In this document: positions 19,498-32,375 of the stretch, one piece after another
Layout: every line of letters starts with the position of its first letter
Numbering within the stretch: position 1 is the stretch's first letter
The notes under the pieces: generated by a model
Told to the model about the DNA's origin: nothing
Database searches by the model: none
What the model saw: only the letters and a program-made list of their open reading frames with translations
Translations under genes and position numbers: made by a program
NCBI RefSeq assembly: GCF_007954585.1
Contig: NZ_CP042382.1
Span: 1,054,001-1,118,000 of the forward strand
Length of the DNA stretch: 64,000 nucleotides
DNA from: Pistricoccus aurantiacus
GTDB taxonomy: Bacteria; Pseudomonadota; Gammaproteobacteria; Pseudomonadales; Halomonadaceae
Direction: 5' to 3'

Positions 19498-21846
19498 TTA
19501 TTCGTCGGGATCGGGGAAATCGCCTTTGAACTTGGGGTTGGGCTGGGATCTGGGGTCCTCGCTGTAGTCCTTGTCGTCCTCGTGACTTGGTCGTGGCCGA
19601 GAAGTGATTCGCACTCGCGCGGGAGCGGCCTTGCCTTCCTTGTCCTCACCAAAATACAGCGTGGATTGAGGATAGGGGATGGTGATACCCGCCGCTTCGA
19701 AATGCATCTTGACCAGGCGATTGTAGGCGCGCCCGATTGCCCACTGATTGCCCGGTGTGGTCATGATGCGCACACGAATGTTGACGGAGCTATCCGCCAA
19801 GGCGACGACGCCGGAAACCTCCAGCGCGTCGAGAATATCTTTCTTGTACTCCTCTTCATTGGCAAGCTCGTCGAAAGCTTCCCTTAGCCGCACGATGGCT
19901 TCGTCGATATTTTCGCGGTAGGCGATACGATACTCGCCCACGTGATAGGCGAATTCCCGCATGTAGTTGGAGACGGTATCGACGCTCGAGAACGGCACGA
20001 TATGGTAGGTGCCATTGAGGTCGCGAATACCCACGGAGCGAATGCTCAGGCGCTCCGCCGTGCCGGTGATGCCGCCTACCGTTACCACGTCGCCAGTGTT
20101 CATGGCATTTTCGATCTGAATAAAGATGCCGGTGATAATGTCCTGTACGAGCTTCTGGGCGCCAAAACCGATGGCAAGACCCAGAACCCCGGCGCCAGCG
20201 ATCAACGGTCCAATGTTGATGCCGATCTCCGACAGCACGATCATCGTCGTCATGGTGATGAGGGTAATGGCCAGAGCGTTGCGAAATAGTCCAAGCAGCG
20301 TCTGGGCGCGGGCGGAAGGCAAGCCTTTGCGACCCTTGCCGTATAGTGAATGTTCGATAAGGCTGGCCAGCACCAGCCAGGACATCAGAGCCACGACGAT
20401 GATAGTGAGAACGCTGAGGAACTTGCCGATGATGGTATGTCCCGTATCGGAGGCGTACCAGGCGGCCAGGTCGAACAGATTCCAGGCGTTGCCTACCAGC
20501 ATGATGGTGACGATGAGAATCAATACTCGAATGACTCGCAGCAGGTTGGGGATGTAGGAGTTAAGTCGACGCTCGAGCAACGGAAACTTCTGACGGATAT
20601 TTTCCGGGAGATGGATATATCGCCCGATTACCTGAGTCAGCAGCTTGGAAAGCAGTATGCCCGCGCCGATGATCAGCATGCTCTCGAGAGTGGCCAGGGT
20701 AACGAAAGGCAAGGCTTCCTCGGGACGCACCATGGTCAGTGCCAGCACGACCAGAAAATAAAGGATCACCAGCCAGTGCCAGATATGGGCAAGTAGCCGA
20801 AGCACCACCTTGGAAGCGCTCATGGTACCGCGCCTGGCCATGGCCTCGAGACCACGACGTACCCGTAAACGGTTTCTGAAAACAAAAATGATGGCATAGA
20901 AAAAAGCGAACAGGATGATCAGGGTGCTGACGCCTCGGGCGAGAGTGGTAGAGAGGTAGACATTGATCAGCGGTACCACTACCAGCAGGCCATAGCCGAC
21001 CAGGCCTACCAGTCGTGCCATCCACCGATTCCAGTAGGAGGCTTCGGCGGCGGAAATTGTCAGGAGTCGCAAGCCTTCGTAGCGGGAGGCAAACAGCATC
21101 CGTAGCCCGGCCTTGATCAGCTCGATGACCAGGAAGGCATTGAGAAACAGCGAGGCCTGGGTCGAAAGCTCGCCGCTCTCGCCTAGTACGAAAGTGGCTA
21201 GTAGGTTGCCGCCGATATAAGCCAGCCCCACGATGGCGGCGTCAATCAGTGCGGCGATGGCAACGGCGGCGAGGACGCGCAGAATTTCCGTGCGCCCCGT
21301 GCCATGCCGTGACCAATGGCTCAACGCCAGATAAAGCCGTCGCGTCAGGCGACGAAGGACGAAGAACAGGGCAAAGGTCGCCACGATCACGATGGTCAGG
21401 TTGATGGCGGCGGTGGTGAAGGTCGAGGGGTTGAAGCGGTCTGCTTCTTTCTTGGCGTCACCGCTGACCAGATCGGCCATCAGGTCGGCAAGATCGGTGA
21501 CCTGGTCGCCGATATCCCCGGCGATATAGCGGGTCGCGGCGGCTACCTGTCTGGGCAGGGATTCGCCGGCATCATCTTTCGCGGAAGCAACCTGTTCTGC
21601 CGCCTCGACCGTGGGGGTGGCAGCGGCTACGTTTGGCGACTGTTCCGCCAGTCGACGCAGCTCACCGATAATTTTTGCCCGCGACTGCTCGTTTTCCAGG
21701 AGATCAGCCAGCGTTGAGTAGGTAGGAGCGTCGGTGGTTGATGGGCTACTCTGCTGAGCATAGGCCAGAGAGCCGACAAACAGCGAAGCTAACAACAGCC
21801 ATGTCGTCAGAAGTATAAAACGTGTCTTGGGCACGCTTGCCTCCAT
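19498..21846 (-). CDS. MscS-family mechanosensitive ion channel (large type)
   Basis: This is a large relative of the small-conductance mechanosensitive channel, which releases solutes when osmolarity drops; that suits a halophile. The 782-residue protein starts with a signal peptide (FILLTTWLLLASLFVGSLAYA), then a periplasmic region of about 130 residues, about ten membrane helices, and the MscS core. The pore helix reads AGAGVLGLAIGFGAQKLVQD, followed by the beta domain (NTGDVVTVGGITGTAERLSI, VPFSSVDTVSNYMREFAYH). A charged cytoplasmic tail ends the protein. The architecture resembles YbdG/YjeP-type large MscS proteins; I cannot assign one orthologue. Confidence 0.9.
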   Translation of the reverse strand: MEASVPKTRFILLTTWLLLASLFVGSLAYAQQSSPSTTDAPTYSTLADLLENEQSRAKIIGELRRLAEQSPNVAAATPTVEAAEQVASAKDDAGESLPRQVAAATRYIAGDIGDQVTDLADLMADLVSGDAKKEADRFNPSTFTTAAINLTIVIVATFALFFVLRRLTRRLYLALSHWSRHGTGRTEILRVLAAVAIAALIDAAIVGLAYIGGNLLATFVLGESGELSTQASLFLNAFLVIELIKAGLRMLFASRYEGLRLLTISAAEASYWNRWMARLVGLVGYGLLVVVPLINVYLSTTLARGVSTLIILFAFFYAIIFVFRNRLRVRRGLEAMARRGTMSASKVVLRLLAHIWHWLVILYFLVVLALTMVRPEEALPFVTLATLESMLIIGAGILLSKLLTQVIGRYIHLPENIRQKFPLLERRLNSYIPNLLRVIRVLILIVTIMLVGNAWNLFDLAAWYASDTGHTIIGKFLSVLTIIVVALMSWLVLASLIEHSLYGKGRKGLPSARAQTLLGLFRNALAITLITMTTMIVLSEIGINIGPLIAGAGVLGLAIGFGAQKLVQDIITGIFIQIENAMNTGDVVTVGGITGTAERLSIRSVGIRDLNGTYHIVPFSSVDTVSNYMREFAYHVGEYRIAYRENIDEAIVRLREAFDELANEEEYKKDILDALEVSGVVALADSSVNIRVRIMTTPGNQWAIGRAYNRLVKMHFEAAGITIPYPQSTLYFGEDKEGKAAPARVRITSRPRPSHEDDKDYSEDPRSQPNPKFKGDFPDPDE

Positions 21847-22062
21847 GAATGCACGTGAAGATGGATGGTGAGATATTCATGCTCTGGCTTGTGCTGGCTG
21901 ACAGGCCGAAACATTCCACCATGCCTTTAAGCTCGGACAGCGAACAACGAATTTGTATTATTACCAGGGAAGTTCGTCATGGGAAATATGAGCGCCAGCA
22001 GCGAGAAACGCCGCTTGGCGCATCAAATTCAATTGAGGAAGGAATGGTCTAATAATACGAGC

Positions 22063-22614
22063 CTAGTCATTTTTCTCAGGCTGGTAAGGAACGATTGGCG
22101 TGTTTTCGTCGCAGCTTGGCTCGCTCAGAAATGTTTTTTCCACATCGAGTAGGCCTAAATGGGAAATAGTGCGTCTTCCCAAAAGCACTGGATACAGCAT
22201 TTTCTTACGGCTGCGCAGGCTGAATTCCTCCTCGTAAAGGGTATCGTCAATGCACAGATTCATTAACACCGTGGGGCGGTGGGATTTGCCGCCGGCGCCG
22301 CGTAGCGTAAGGTCACGTTGTACCTTTCGCTCCACGGTTTCCGTGAATCGCTCATTGTTTGCCTCATCCTCGAGTTTTAGACGAAAGCGAACCCATTCCT
22401 CACCGTTCTTCTCAAAGCTTTCGATGTCTCGGGCATCGAGAGAAGAGGTCAGAGCACCGCTATCGAGCTTGGCCTTCACCTCGACGCCCCAAGGCTCGAT
22501 GGTAGCCTTTTCGACCCAGCCGAATACCTTGTGCTCATCAGCGCCGGCAAGGTTGGTGATGCTTATTAGTAGTAAGCTGAAAACTAGTAGGAAACGCCTT
22601 AAACCCGCCGACAT
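22063..22614 (-). CDS. Secreted retropepsin-like protein (putative ATP-dependent zinc protease family)
   Basis: The 183-residue protein belongs to the family annotated as 'ATP-dependent zinc protease' (COG4067/PF05618), whose fold resembles retroviral aspartic proteases. The Asp-Ser-Gly motif lies in AKLDSGALTSSLDA (Asp at residue 51), and the second conserved part is YPVLLGRRTISHLGLLDVEK. A signal peptide (FLLVFSLLLISITNLAGA) predicts export, so ATP dependence is unlikely. No zinc motif is evident. It stands alone, with an IS3 element about 180 bases upstream. Confidence 0.8.
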   Translation of the reverse strand: MSAGLRRFLLVFSLLLISITNLAGADEHKVFGWVEKATIEPWGVEVKAKLDSGALTSSLDARDIESFEKNGEEWVRFRLKLEDEANNERFTETVERKVQRDLTLRGAGGKSHRPTVLMNLCIDDTLYEEEFSLRSRKKMLYPVLLGRRTISHLGLLDVEKTFLSEPSCDENTPIVPYQPEKND

Positions 22615-22842
22615 CCTGCCTCCTTGGCTTAAATAAGCGACTAAGTGGAAATCGTTCGCATGATTCCATTATTGCCTTCACACGGCAAGGGGCACTGACG
22701 ATAGACATCATTCAAAATTTATAGAAGGATTCTAATGTTCAATTATGTAGAGACTTGGAGTCACCACCGGCACAGGTCTGAATTCGAGAAATTGAACCGC
22801 CCCGGGTTTTGAGGAGGCTCCAGCATCTGAGAGAATGGAGCC

Positions 22843-23166
22843 ATGAACAAGTCAAACAAGTTTTCCCCTGAGGTTAAAGAGCGCGCTGTCCGGCTAGTGC
22901 AGGAGCATCGTGACGAGTACCCGTCGCTGTGGGCGGCTGTGGAGTCTATAGCCCCCAAGATTGGCTGTGTACCACAAACGTTGCTGGAATGGGTCAAGCG
23001 TGCCCAGATCGATATCGGTGAGCGCCCTGGAACAACCACCGCCGAGACACAACGCATGAAGGACCTGGAGCGTGAGAATAAGGAATTGCGGCGCGCCAAT
23101 GACATCCTTCGCACGGCCAGCGCTTTTTTCGCCCAGGCGGAGCTCGACCGCAAGCTGAAGTCGTAA
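22843..23166 (+). CDS. IS3-family transposase OrfA
   Basis: The 107-residue protein has the N-terminal helix-turn-helix that binds the element ends ([18 protein letters not shown], then [15 protein letters not shown]) and a C-terminal leucine-zipper-like helix ([19 protein letters not shown]) used for multimerisation. Near its end the heptamer TTTTTTC at 23124-23130 is in the correct register for -1 slippage into the orfB frame, which would make the OrfAB transposase. Confidence 0.92.
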   Translation: MNKSNKFSPEVKERAVRLVQEHRDEYPSLWAAVESIAPKIGCVPQTLLEWVKRAQIDIGERPGTTTAETQRMKDLERENKELRRANDILRTASAFFAQAELDRKLKS

Positions 23167-23222
23167 ACACCTACATTGATCAGCATCGGGATACCTACGG
23201 GGTCGAGCCGATCTGCAAAGTA

Positions 23223-24071
23223 TTGCAGATTGCCCCGTCGGCCTACCGGCGTCATGCGGCCCGGCAGCGCAATCCGGCACGACGCAGTGACCGGGTCAAG
23301 CGCGACGAGGTTTTGATACCGCATATCAAGCGTGTCTGGAATGACAACCTCAAGGTCTATGGTGCCGATAAAGTCTGGAAGCAGATGAACCGGGAAGCCA
23401 TCCCTGTGGCCCGCTGTACCGTGGAACGGCTCATGAGATTTCTGGGCCTTCAGGGTGCCCGTCGCGGCAAGACGATGCGTACCACCGTCCCGGATCAGTC
23501 AGTGCCGTGCCCGCTGGATCGGGTCAACCGGCAGTTTGTCGCCGACCGTCCGGACCAGCTCTGGGTATCGGACTTTACCTACGTTTCCACTTGGCAAGGC
23601 TGGTTGTATGTGGCTTTCGTTGTGGATGTCTTCGCCCGCCATATTGTGGGTTGGCGCGTCAGTCGCACGATGAACACGGATTTCGTACTCGATGCTCTGG
23701 AGCAGGCACTCTACGCCCGTCAGCCCGACAAGTCAGAGGACTTGATTCATCACTCCGACAGGGGATCACAGTATGTGTCGATCCGTTACACGGAACGCCT
23801 GGCCGAAGCAGGCATCGATCCATCGGTAGGCAGCAAAGGCGACAGTTACGATAACGCCCTCGCTGAAACCATCAACGGCTTGTACAAAGCAGAATTGATC
23901 CACCGGCGCGGCCCCTGGAAATCCATGGAATCCGTTGAGCTGGCGACGCTGGAATGGGTATCTTGGTTCAACCACCAACGGCTGATGGAGCCACTGGGGT
24001 ATATCCCGCCGGCAGAAGCTGAGGCAAACTACTATCGGCAACTTAACAGTCAGGCCGCTATGGCAGCGTGA
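23223..24071 (+). CDS. IS3-family transposase OrfB (DDE catalytic domain)
   Basis: This frame encodes the integrase-like catalytic domain. Visible catalytic residues are Asp in WVSDFTYV, Asp in HHSDRGSQYVS and Glu in DNALAETINGLYKAELI, the DDE triad, with an HTH_21-like region before them (NLKVYGADKVWKQMNREA). The first ATG-like start is at 23223, but the frame is open upstream to the slippage site at 23124-23130, so most product should be the OrfAB fusion. Confidence 0.92.
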   Translation: MQIAPSAYRRHAARQRNPARRSDRVKRDEVLIPHIKRVWNDNLKVYGADKVWKQMNREAIPVARCTVERLMRFLGLQGARRGKTMRTTVPDQSVPCPLDRVNRQFVADRPDQLWVSDFTYVSTWQGWLYVAFVVDVFARHIVGWRVSRTMNTDFVLDALEQALYARQPDKSEDLIHHSDRGSQYVSIRYTERLAEAGIDPSVGSKGDSYDNALAETINGLYKAELIHRRGPWKSMESVELATLEWVSWFNHQRLMEPLGYIPPAEAEANYYRQLNSQAAMAA

Positions 24072-24286
24072 CTTAAACTAACGGGCCTCCGCGATACGCG
24101 GGGCGGTTCAAAATCATCGGTGGCCCTTAAAACAAGCGATTCCCGGAGATTTAAATAATAAGTATTCTTACTTGAGGTGCTTTTCGATCCATGCACTTTG
24201 TCAAGATGCTTTTGCATCAGTCGTTGCCTAGACTGGGGTTAGAGGACGATCTGAAATACGAGGCTTAGCAAAGTTCGAAATAGGCC

Positions 24287-24315
24287 TTGCATTTTATCGT
24301 TTGGGGTCGTAAAGT
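24287..24315 (+). promoter_or_regulatory. Probable rRNA operon promoter
   Basis: TTGCAT (24287-24292), a 17-base spacer and TAAAGT (24310-24315) make a sigma-70-type promoter about 195 bases before 16S, followed by a GC-rich stretch as in rrn promoters. The stretch 24111-24286 upstream, up to the IS3 element, contains no gene; it could hold activating sites. Confidence 0.65.
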
Positions 24316-24352
24316 ACGCATCCGCTGCTGAGGCCACCCTGGTTGCAGCAGC

Positions 24353-24364
24353 TGCTCTTTAACA
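24353..24364 (+). promoter_or_regulatory. rRNA antitermination boxA before 16S
   Basis: TGCTCTTTAACA is the canonical boxA sequence bound by NusB/NusE to protect rRNA transcription from Rho termination. The same 12 bases occur again before 23S. Confidence 0.85.
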
Positions 24365-24509
24365 ATCGATCAGGTAATTCATGTGGGCGCTTGTTGGCGT
24401 GAGGGGTGTTATCTCTTATGCAAGACAAGCGACTCGTCAAGAGACGTTTGACTTGAACCGAGATTGGTCCGCTTCTTCCCGTTGGGGAAGGCAAGGACTA
24501 TCAAGCTTT

Positions 24510-26047
<1,538 letters not shown>

Positions 26048-26139
26048 ACCGATGACCGCCTTGCCCGGCAAGTGCCCACACTGAATTACCTGATCAGATA
26101 GAGCAAAGACTGTTGGGGTATAGGCCCAGCGGGACCTGC

Positions 26140-26216
<77 letters not shown>

Positions 26217-26224
26217 CTCTTCTC

Positions 26225-26311
26225 GCTCAGTGGGTGAGAGCGCCCCCACTGGGGTGAAATAAAGAGGAGGGTGAGGGCGCCGGGGTCTTTCGCGTCTGCC
26301 CAGACCCACCA
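26225..26311 (+). pseudogene. Degenerate tRNA-Ile-like copy in the rRNA spacer
   Basis: Directly after tRNA-Ile the spacer repeats tRNA features: a D-arm-like GCTCAGTGGGTGAGAGC (26225-26241), a GGGTGAGG stretch like that after the Ile anticodon, and then 18 bases (GTCTGCCCAGACCCACCA, 26294-26311) identical to the 3' end of tRNA-Ile at 26199-26216. The 5' acceptor strand and a proper anticodon arm are absent, so it cannot fold as a tRNA. It is probably the relic of a tandem duplication. Confidence 0.6.
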
Positions 26312-26317
26312 TTCGAT

Positions 26318-26393
26318 GGGGCCATAGCTCAGCTGGGAGAGCGCCTGCCTTGCACGCAGGAGGTCAGCGGTTCGATCCCGCTTGGCTCCACCA
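26318..26393 (+). tRNA. alaT: tRNA-Ala (anticodon UGC)
   Basis: A 76-base cloverleaf: acceptor GGGGCCA/TGGCTCC, D arm GCTC...GAGC, anticodon stem CCTGC/GCAGG around CTTGCAC (anticodon TGC), T arm AGCGG TTCGATC CCGCT, then ACCA. It is the second spacer tRNA of the operon. Confidence 0.96.
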
Positions 26394-26489
26394 TTCTCCC
26401 CCATCGGTTATCGCGATCCATCGTGAGTAGTGATAAGGCTTCGTCAAGCAGCGTCGACGACGAGGAATTATCACTGTTTTCGAACAGTC

Positions 26490-26501
26490 TGCTCTTTAAC
26501 A
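26490..26501 (+). promoter_or_regulatory. rRNA antitermination boxA before 23S
   Basis: TGCTCTTTAACA repeats the leader boxA. It lies in the 224-base spacer between tRNA-Ala and 23S; the rest of that spacer shows no gene and probably pairs with sequence after 23S for RNase III processing (ACCCCTTCGGGTTATATGGTC here, GACCATATAACCCCAAGGGG after 23S). Confidence 0.85.
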
Positions 26502-26617
26502 ATGCACATCATGCTGACAAGTTCTTTCTTTGGAAAGAATGCAAGATACGCTCAAGCGTATCCGGCGACGTTGTGTCATCGCGACCCACCGATGGGTGAG
26601 ACCCCTTCGGGTTATAT

Positions 26618-29513
<2,896 letters not shown>

Positions 29514-29608
29514 TATAACCCCAAGGGGTCTGGGTGACCGACCCGCCGGATACGCGAGCGTAGCGTCAGCATGATGGCATTGTGTGATGACGCCGGTCAT
29601 CGCCGTTT

Positions 29609-29727
29609 TGCCTGACGACCACAGCGAGCGGGTCCCACCTGAATCCATGCCGAACTCAGCCGTGAAACCGCCCAGCGCCGATGGTAGTGTGGGGTCTCCC
29701 CATGCGAGAGTAGGTCATCGTCAGGCC
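29609..29727 (+). rRNA. rrf: 5S ribosomal RNA
   Basis: TGCCTGACGA at the start pairs with TCGTCAGGC at the end; in between are the standard CCATGCCGAACTCAG and GGTAGTGTGGGGTCTCCCC segments. Length is about 119 bases. It closes the operon. Confidence 0.94.
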
Positions 29728-29735
29728 CCTCTCCC

Positions 29736-29763
29736 CACCCCCAGCCAGCAATGGCTGGGGGTG
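29736..29763 (+). terminator. rRNA operon terminator
   Basis: A perfect 12-bp stem CACCCCCAGCCA/TGGCTGGGGGTG with a GCAA loop follows 5S by 8 bases. The T-run after it is weak (CTTGCGTTTAG), so termination may be partial. Confidence 0.75.
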
Positions 29764-29840
29764 CTTGCGTTTAGTCGCTGGTTATCTGTTACGTATCCGT
29801 CCGGCAAACACACCTTCCGCTGAGCCCCGACTTCGATGAC

Positions 29841-29876
29841 GGTAGGTGTCCACCTATTCCTTAGTGGACACCTACC
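29841..29876 (+). repeat. Inverted repeat ending at the tnpA start codon (IS66-B)
   Basis: GGTAGGTGTCCAC (29841-29853) and GTGGACACCTACC (29864-29876) are perfect 13-bp complements with a 10-base loop. The ATG of tnpA follows immediately at 29877, and no Shine-Dalgarno sequence lies outside the hairpin. IS66-A has the same arrangement at 29978-30010 with some mismatches. Confidence 0.85.
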
Positions 29877-29927
29877 ATGAGTGAGTGAAGCGTATTGGAG
29901 GCGCCTCGCAAGCGCCGCCGCTTCACT
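29877..29927 (+). pseudogene. IS66-B tnpA, N-terminal piece
   Basis: The first 17 codons align with IS66-A tnpA, but codon 4 is TGA (ATG AGT GAG TGA) where IS66-A has TCA. The piece ends in GCTTCACT at the exact point where IS66-A is inserted; the reading continues at 32408 after that element. Confidence 0.85.
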
Positions 29928-30010
29928 GTATGCGTCCGCTGAACACACCTTCCGCTGAGCCTCGACTTCTCAGAGAGTAGGTGCCCACCTATTTTAAGTG
30001 GACACCTATC

Positions 30011-30379
30011 ATGAGTGAGTCAAGCGTGTTGGAGGCGCCTCGCAAGCGGCGCCGCTTTACCGCCGCATTCAAGGCCAGGATTGTCGAAGCGTGCCACCAG
30101 TCCGGCGCCTCGGTGGCCGGCATCGCGTTGGCGCATGCCCTGAACGCCAACCTGGTGCACAAATGGATCCGTGAGGCGCGTCGCAGGGAAGCGGTGAACG
30201 ACAGGCCGGCCTTTGTCCCGGTGCCGATAGCCAGCACCGCAGCCCCGGTGGCGACTCAGCGTCAGGAGGCCGAGCGCATTCGCCTCTCGCTACCGAGTCC
30301 CCAGGGGACAGTGACGATCGAGTGGCCCGTGTCGGATGCGCAGGGCTGTCGGACGCTACTTCGGGAACTGCTGTCGTGA
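30011..30379 (+). CDS. tnpA: IS66 TnpA accessory protein (IS66-A)
   Basis: The 122-residue helix-turn-helix protein of IS66 elements (MSESSVLEAPRKRRRFTAAF, then ASVAGIALAHALNANLVHKWIREARR) is thought to act with TnpB and TnpC in transposition. I chose the ATG at 30011 because it matches the start in copy B and follows the hairpin; the open frame also extends to 29981. Its stop overlaps the tnpB start. Confidence 0.88.
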   Translation: MSESSVLEAPRKRRRFTAAFKARIVEACHQSGASVAGIALAHALNANLVHKWIREARRREAVNDRPAFVPVPIASTAAPVATQRQEAERIRLSLPSPQGTVTIEWPVSDAQGCRTLLRELLS

Positions 30380-30711
30380 TCCGCATCGATGAATTCTGGC
30401 TGGCTACCGAACCGCTGGATATGCGCGCCGGTCCCGACACGGCGCTGGCCCGGGTGGTCAAGGTGTTCGGCGCTGCCCGACCGCACTGTGCCTACCTGTT
30501 CGCCAACCGGCGCGGCAACCGCATGAAGGTGCTGGTTCACGATGGTCTGGGCATCTGGCTGTGCGCCCGGCGCCTGAACCAGGGCAAGTTTCACTGGGCC
30601 GGTAACTGGTACGGCGATCGGGTCGCGCTGTCCCCCGAGCAGGTGACGACGCTGGTACAGGGACTGCCCTGGCAGCGTATCGGTCCGGCGGGGGCCATTT
30701 CGGTGCTGTGA
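30376..30711 (+). CDS. tnpB: IS66 TnpB (Orf2) accessory protein (IS66-A)
   Basis: This is the 111-residue IS66 Orf2 protein, starting at GTG 30376 (reading VIRIDEFWLATEPLDMRAG), which overlaps the tnpA stop (GTGA). The hallmark stretches LDMRAGPDTALARVV, HCAYLFANRRGNRMKVLVHD and GIWLCARRLNQGKFHW are all present. It is required for transposition of IS66 elements but its biochemical role is not established. Confidence 0.92.
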   Translation: MIRIDEFWLATEPLDMRAGPDTALARVVKVFGAARPHCAYLFANRRGNRMKVLVHDGLGIWLCARRLNQGKFHWAGNWYGDRVALSPEQVTTLVQGLPWQRIGPAGAISVL

Positions 30712-30803
30712 CGCGCGACGCACCGGGTGGCACAGAATGCGGCACCCGGCCATTCGATGATGCGCTAATTCCGCTGTCCTCAGTGGGCTGGCATACTCGC
30801 CCA

Positions 30804-32375
30804 ATGACCACGCCGCCCGATCTGTCCCAGCTCACCCCCGATCAGCTCCGCCACCTGGCGGCGACGCTGATGGTGCAGGTCAAACAGCAGGATATGGCGC
30901 TGCAGGAGCGAGGGCAGGCACTGGCGCAGAGCCAGAAGACGCTGCGTTACACCGAGCAGGTCAACCAGAAGCTCACCTACGAACTGGTGCTGCTCAAGCG
31001 CCACACGTTCGGCCGGCGCAGCGAGCAGCTCAACGCCTTGCAGATCAGCCTGCTGGACGAGGGGGTGGAGGCCGATATCGCCGCCATCGAGGCCGAGCTG
31101 AAAGAGCTGGCTCTCCCCGCTACAACACCGTCAGCCAAGCAAACGCCTAAACGCACCCCGTTGCCTCCCGAGTTGCCACGCACCGAGATCCGCCATGACC
31201 CCCAGAGCGAGCACTGCGCGTGCGGTTGCCAGCTGCGCCGGATCGGCGACGAGATCAGCGAAAAGCTGGACTACACGCCGGGCGTGTTCACCGTCGAGCG
31301 CCATATCCGCGGCAAGTGGGTCTGCGACGGGTGCGAGACGCTGACCCAGGCGCCGATGCCGGCGCAGGTGATCGACAAAGGCATCCCCACCGCCGGCCTG
31401 CTGGCCCAGGTGTTGATCGCCAAATACGCCGATCATCTGCCGCTGTATCGGCAGGCACAGATCTTCGCCCGTGCCGGCGTGGCGATCCCGCGTTCGACGC
31501 TGGCCGAGTGGGTCGGTATTTGTGGCGTCCGACTTCAGCCGCTGGTCGATGCGCTGCGTGACCTGCTGCTCGCCGAGCCGGTGCTGCATGCCGATGAAAC
31601 GCCGGTGCCGATGCTGGTACCCGGCAAGAAGAAGACCCACCGAGCCTATCTCTGGGCCTATGCCACCACGCCCTACGCCGGACTGAAGGCGGTGATCTAC
31701 GACTTCACCGACGGCCGTGGCGGTCAGCATGCTCGCGACTTCCTCGGCGACTGGCAGGGTAAGCTGATCTGCGACGACTACAGCGGCTATAAGCAGCACT
31801 TCGCCAACGGCGTCACCGAGATCGGCTGCATGGCCCACGCCCGACGCAAGTTCGTCGACCTGCACGTGACTGGCAAGAGCCAGATCGCCGAGCAGGCCGT
31901 CGACACCATCGGCGAGCTCTACCAGGTAGAACGCGAAGCCCAGTCACTGACGGCGGAAGCACGCCAGCGGCTACGCGACACCAGGGCGAGGCCCATCGCC
32001 GATGCGCTACACCGCTGGATGCTGGCTCACCGTGAAAAAGTCCCGAATGGCTTGGCCACCGCCAAGGCACTGGACTATAGCCTGAAACGCTGGGCGGCGC
32101 TGACACGCTACCTGGATGACGGGGGGTTGCCGATCGACAACAATCGAGTGGAGAACCTCATTCGCCCCTGGGCGCTGGGCCGCAGCAACTGGCTGTTCGC
32201 CGGGTCACTGCGCAGTGGCCAGCGCGCCGCCACCATCATGAGCCTGATTCAGTGCGCCAAGCTGAACGGCCATGAGCCGCATGCCTACCTGAAAGACGTG
32301 CTGGAACGGCTGCCGACGCAGAAGGCCAGCCAGGTCCATGAACTCCTGCCCCACAACTGGCAACACAGCAACTGA
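30804..32375 (+). CDS. tnpC: IS66 TnpC transposase (IS66-A)
   Basis: This is the 523-residue DDE transposase of IS66. It has an N-terminal coiled coil (TEQVNQKLTYELVLLKRHTF), a zinc-finger region with paired cysteines (HCACGCQLRRIG and WVCDGCETLTQAP), and the catalytic domain (LHADETPVPML, LICDDYSGYKQHF, and the region DGGLPIDNNRVENLIRPWAL that holds the final Glu). I chose the ATG at 30804 (MTTPPDLSQLTPDQLRHL), the usual family start; the frame is open from 30708. Confidence 0.93.
   Translation: MTTPPDLSQLTPDQLRHLAATLMVQVKQQDMALQERGQALAQSQKTLRYTEQVNQKLTYELVLLKRHTFGRRSEQLNALQISLLDEGVEADIAAIEAELKELALPATTPSAKQTPKRTPLPPELPRTEIRHDPQSEHCACGCQLRRIGDEISEKLDYTPGVFTVERHIRGKWVCDGCETLTQAPMPAQVIDKGIPTAGLLAQVLIAKYADHLPLYRQAQIFARAGVAIPRSTLAEWVGICGVRLQPLVDALRDLLLAEPVLHADETPVPMLVPGKKKTHRAYLWAYATTPYAGLKAVIYDFTDGRGGQHARDFLGDWQGKLICDDYSGYKQHFANGVTEIGCMAHARRKFVDLHVTGKSQIAEQAVDTIGELYQVEREAQSLTAEARQRLRDTRARPIADALHRWMLAHREKVPNGLATAKALDYSLKRWAALTRYLDDGGLPIDNNRVENLIRPWALGRSNWLFAGSLRSGQRAATIMSLIQCAKLNGHEPHAYLKDVLERLPTQKASQVHELLPHNWQHSN

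Larger units (their letters stand above)
22793..24110 (+). mobile_element. IS3-family insertion sequence, apparently intact
   Basis: The element is 1,318 bp with imperfect terminal inverted repeats of about 26 bp: left TGAACCGCCCCGGGTTTTGA, right (complement) TGAACCGCCCCGCGTATCGC. It is flanked by a direct repeat AAAT (22789-22792 and 24111-24114), consistent with the 3-4 bp target duplication of this family. It carries orfA and orfB joined by a probable -1 frameshift. It lies between the retropepsin-like gene and the rRNA operon promoter. Confidence 0.92.

Noticed and set aside
21849-22052. A 67-codon frame between the MscS gene and the retropepsin-like gene
   Set aside because: There is no recognisable ribosome site or family sequence, and the composition does not look coding.
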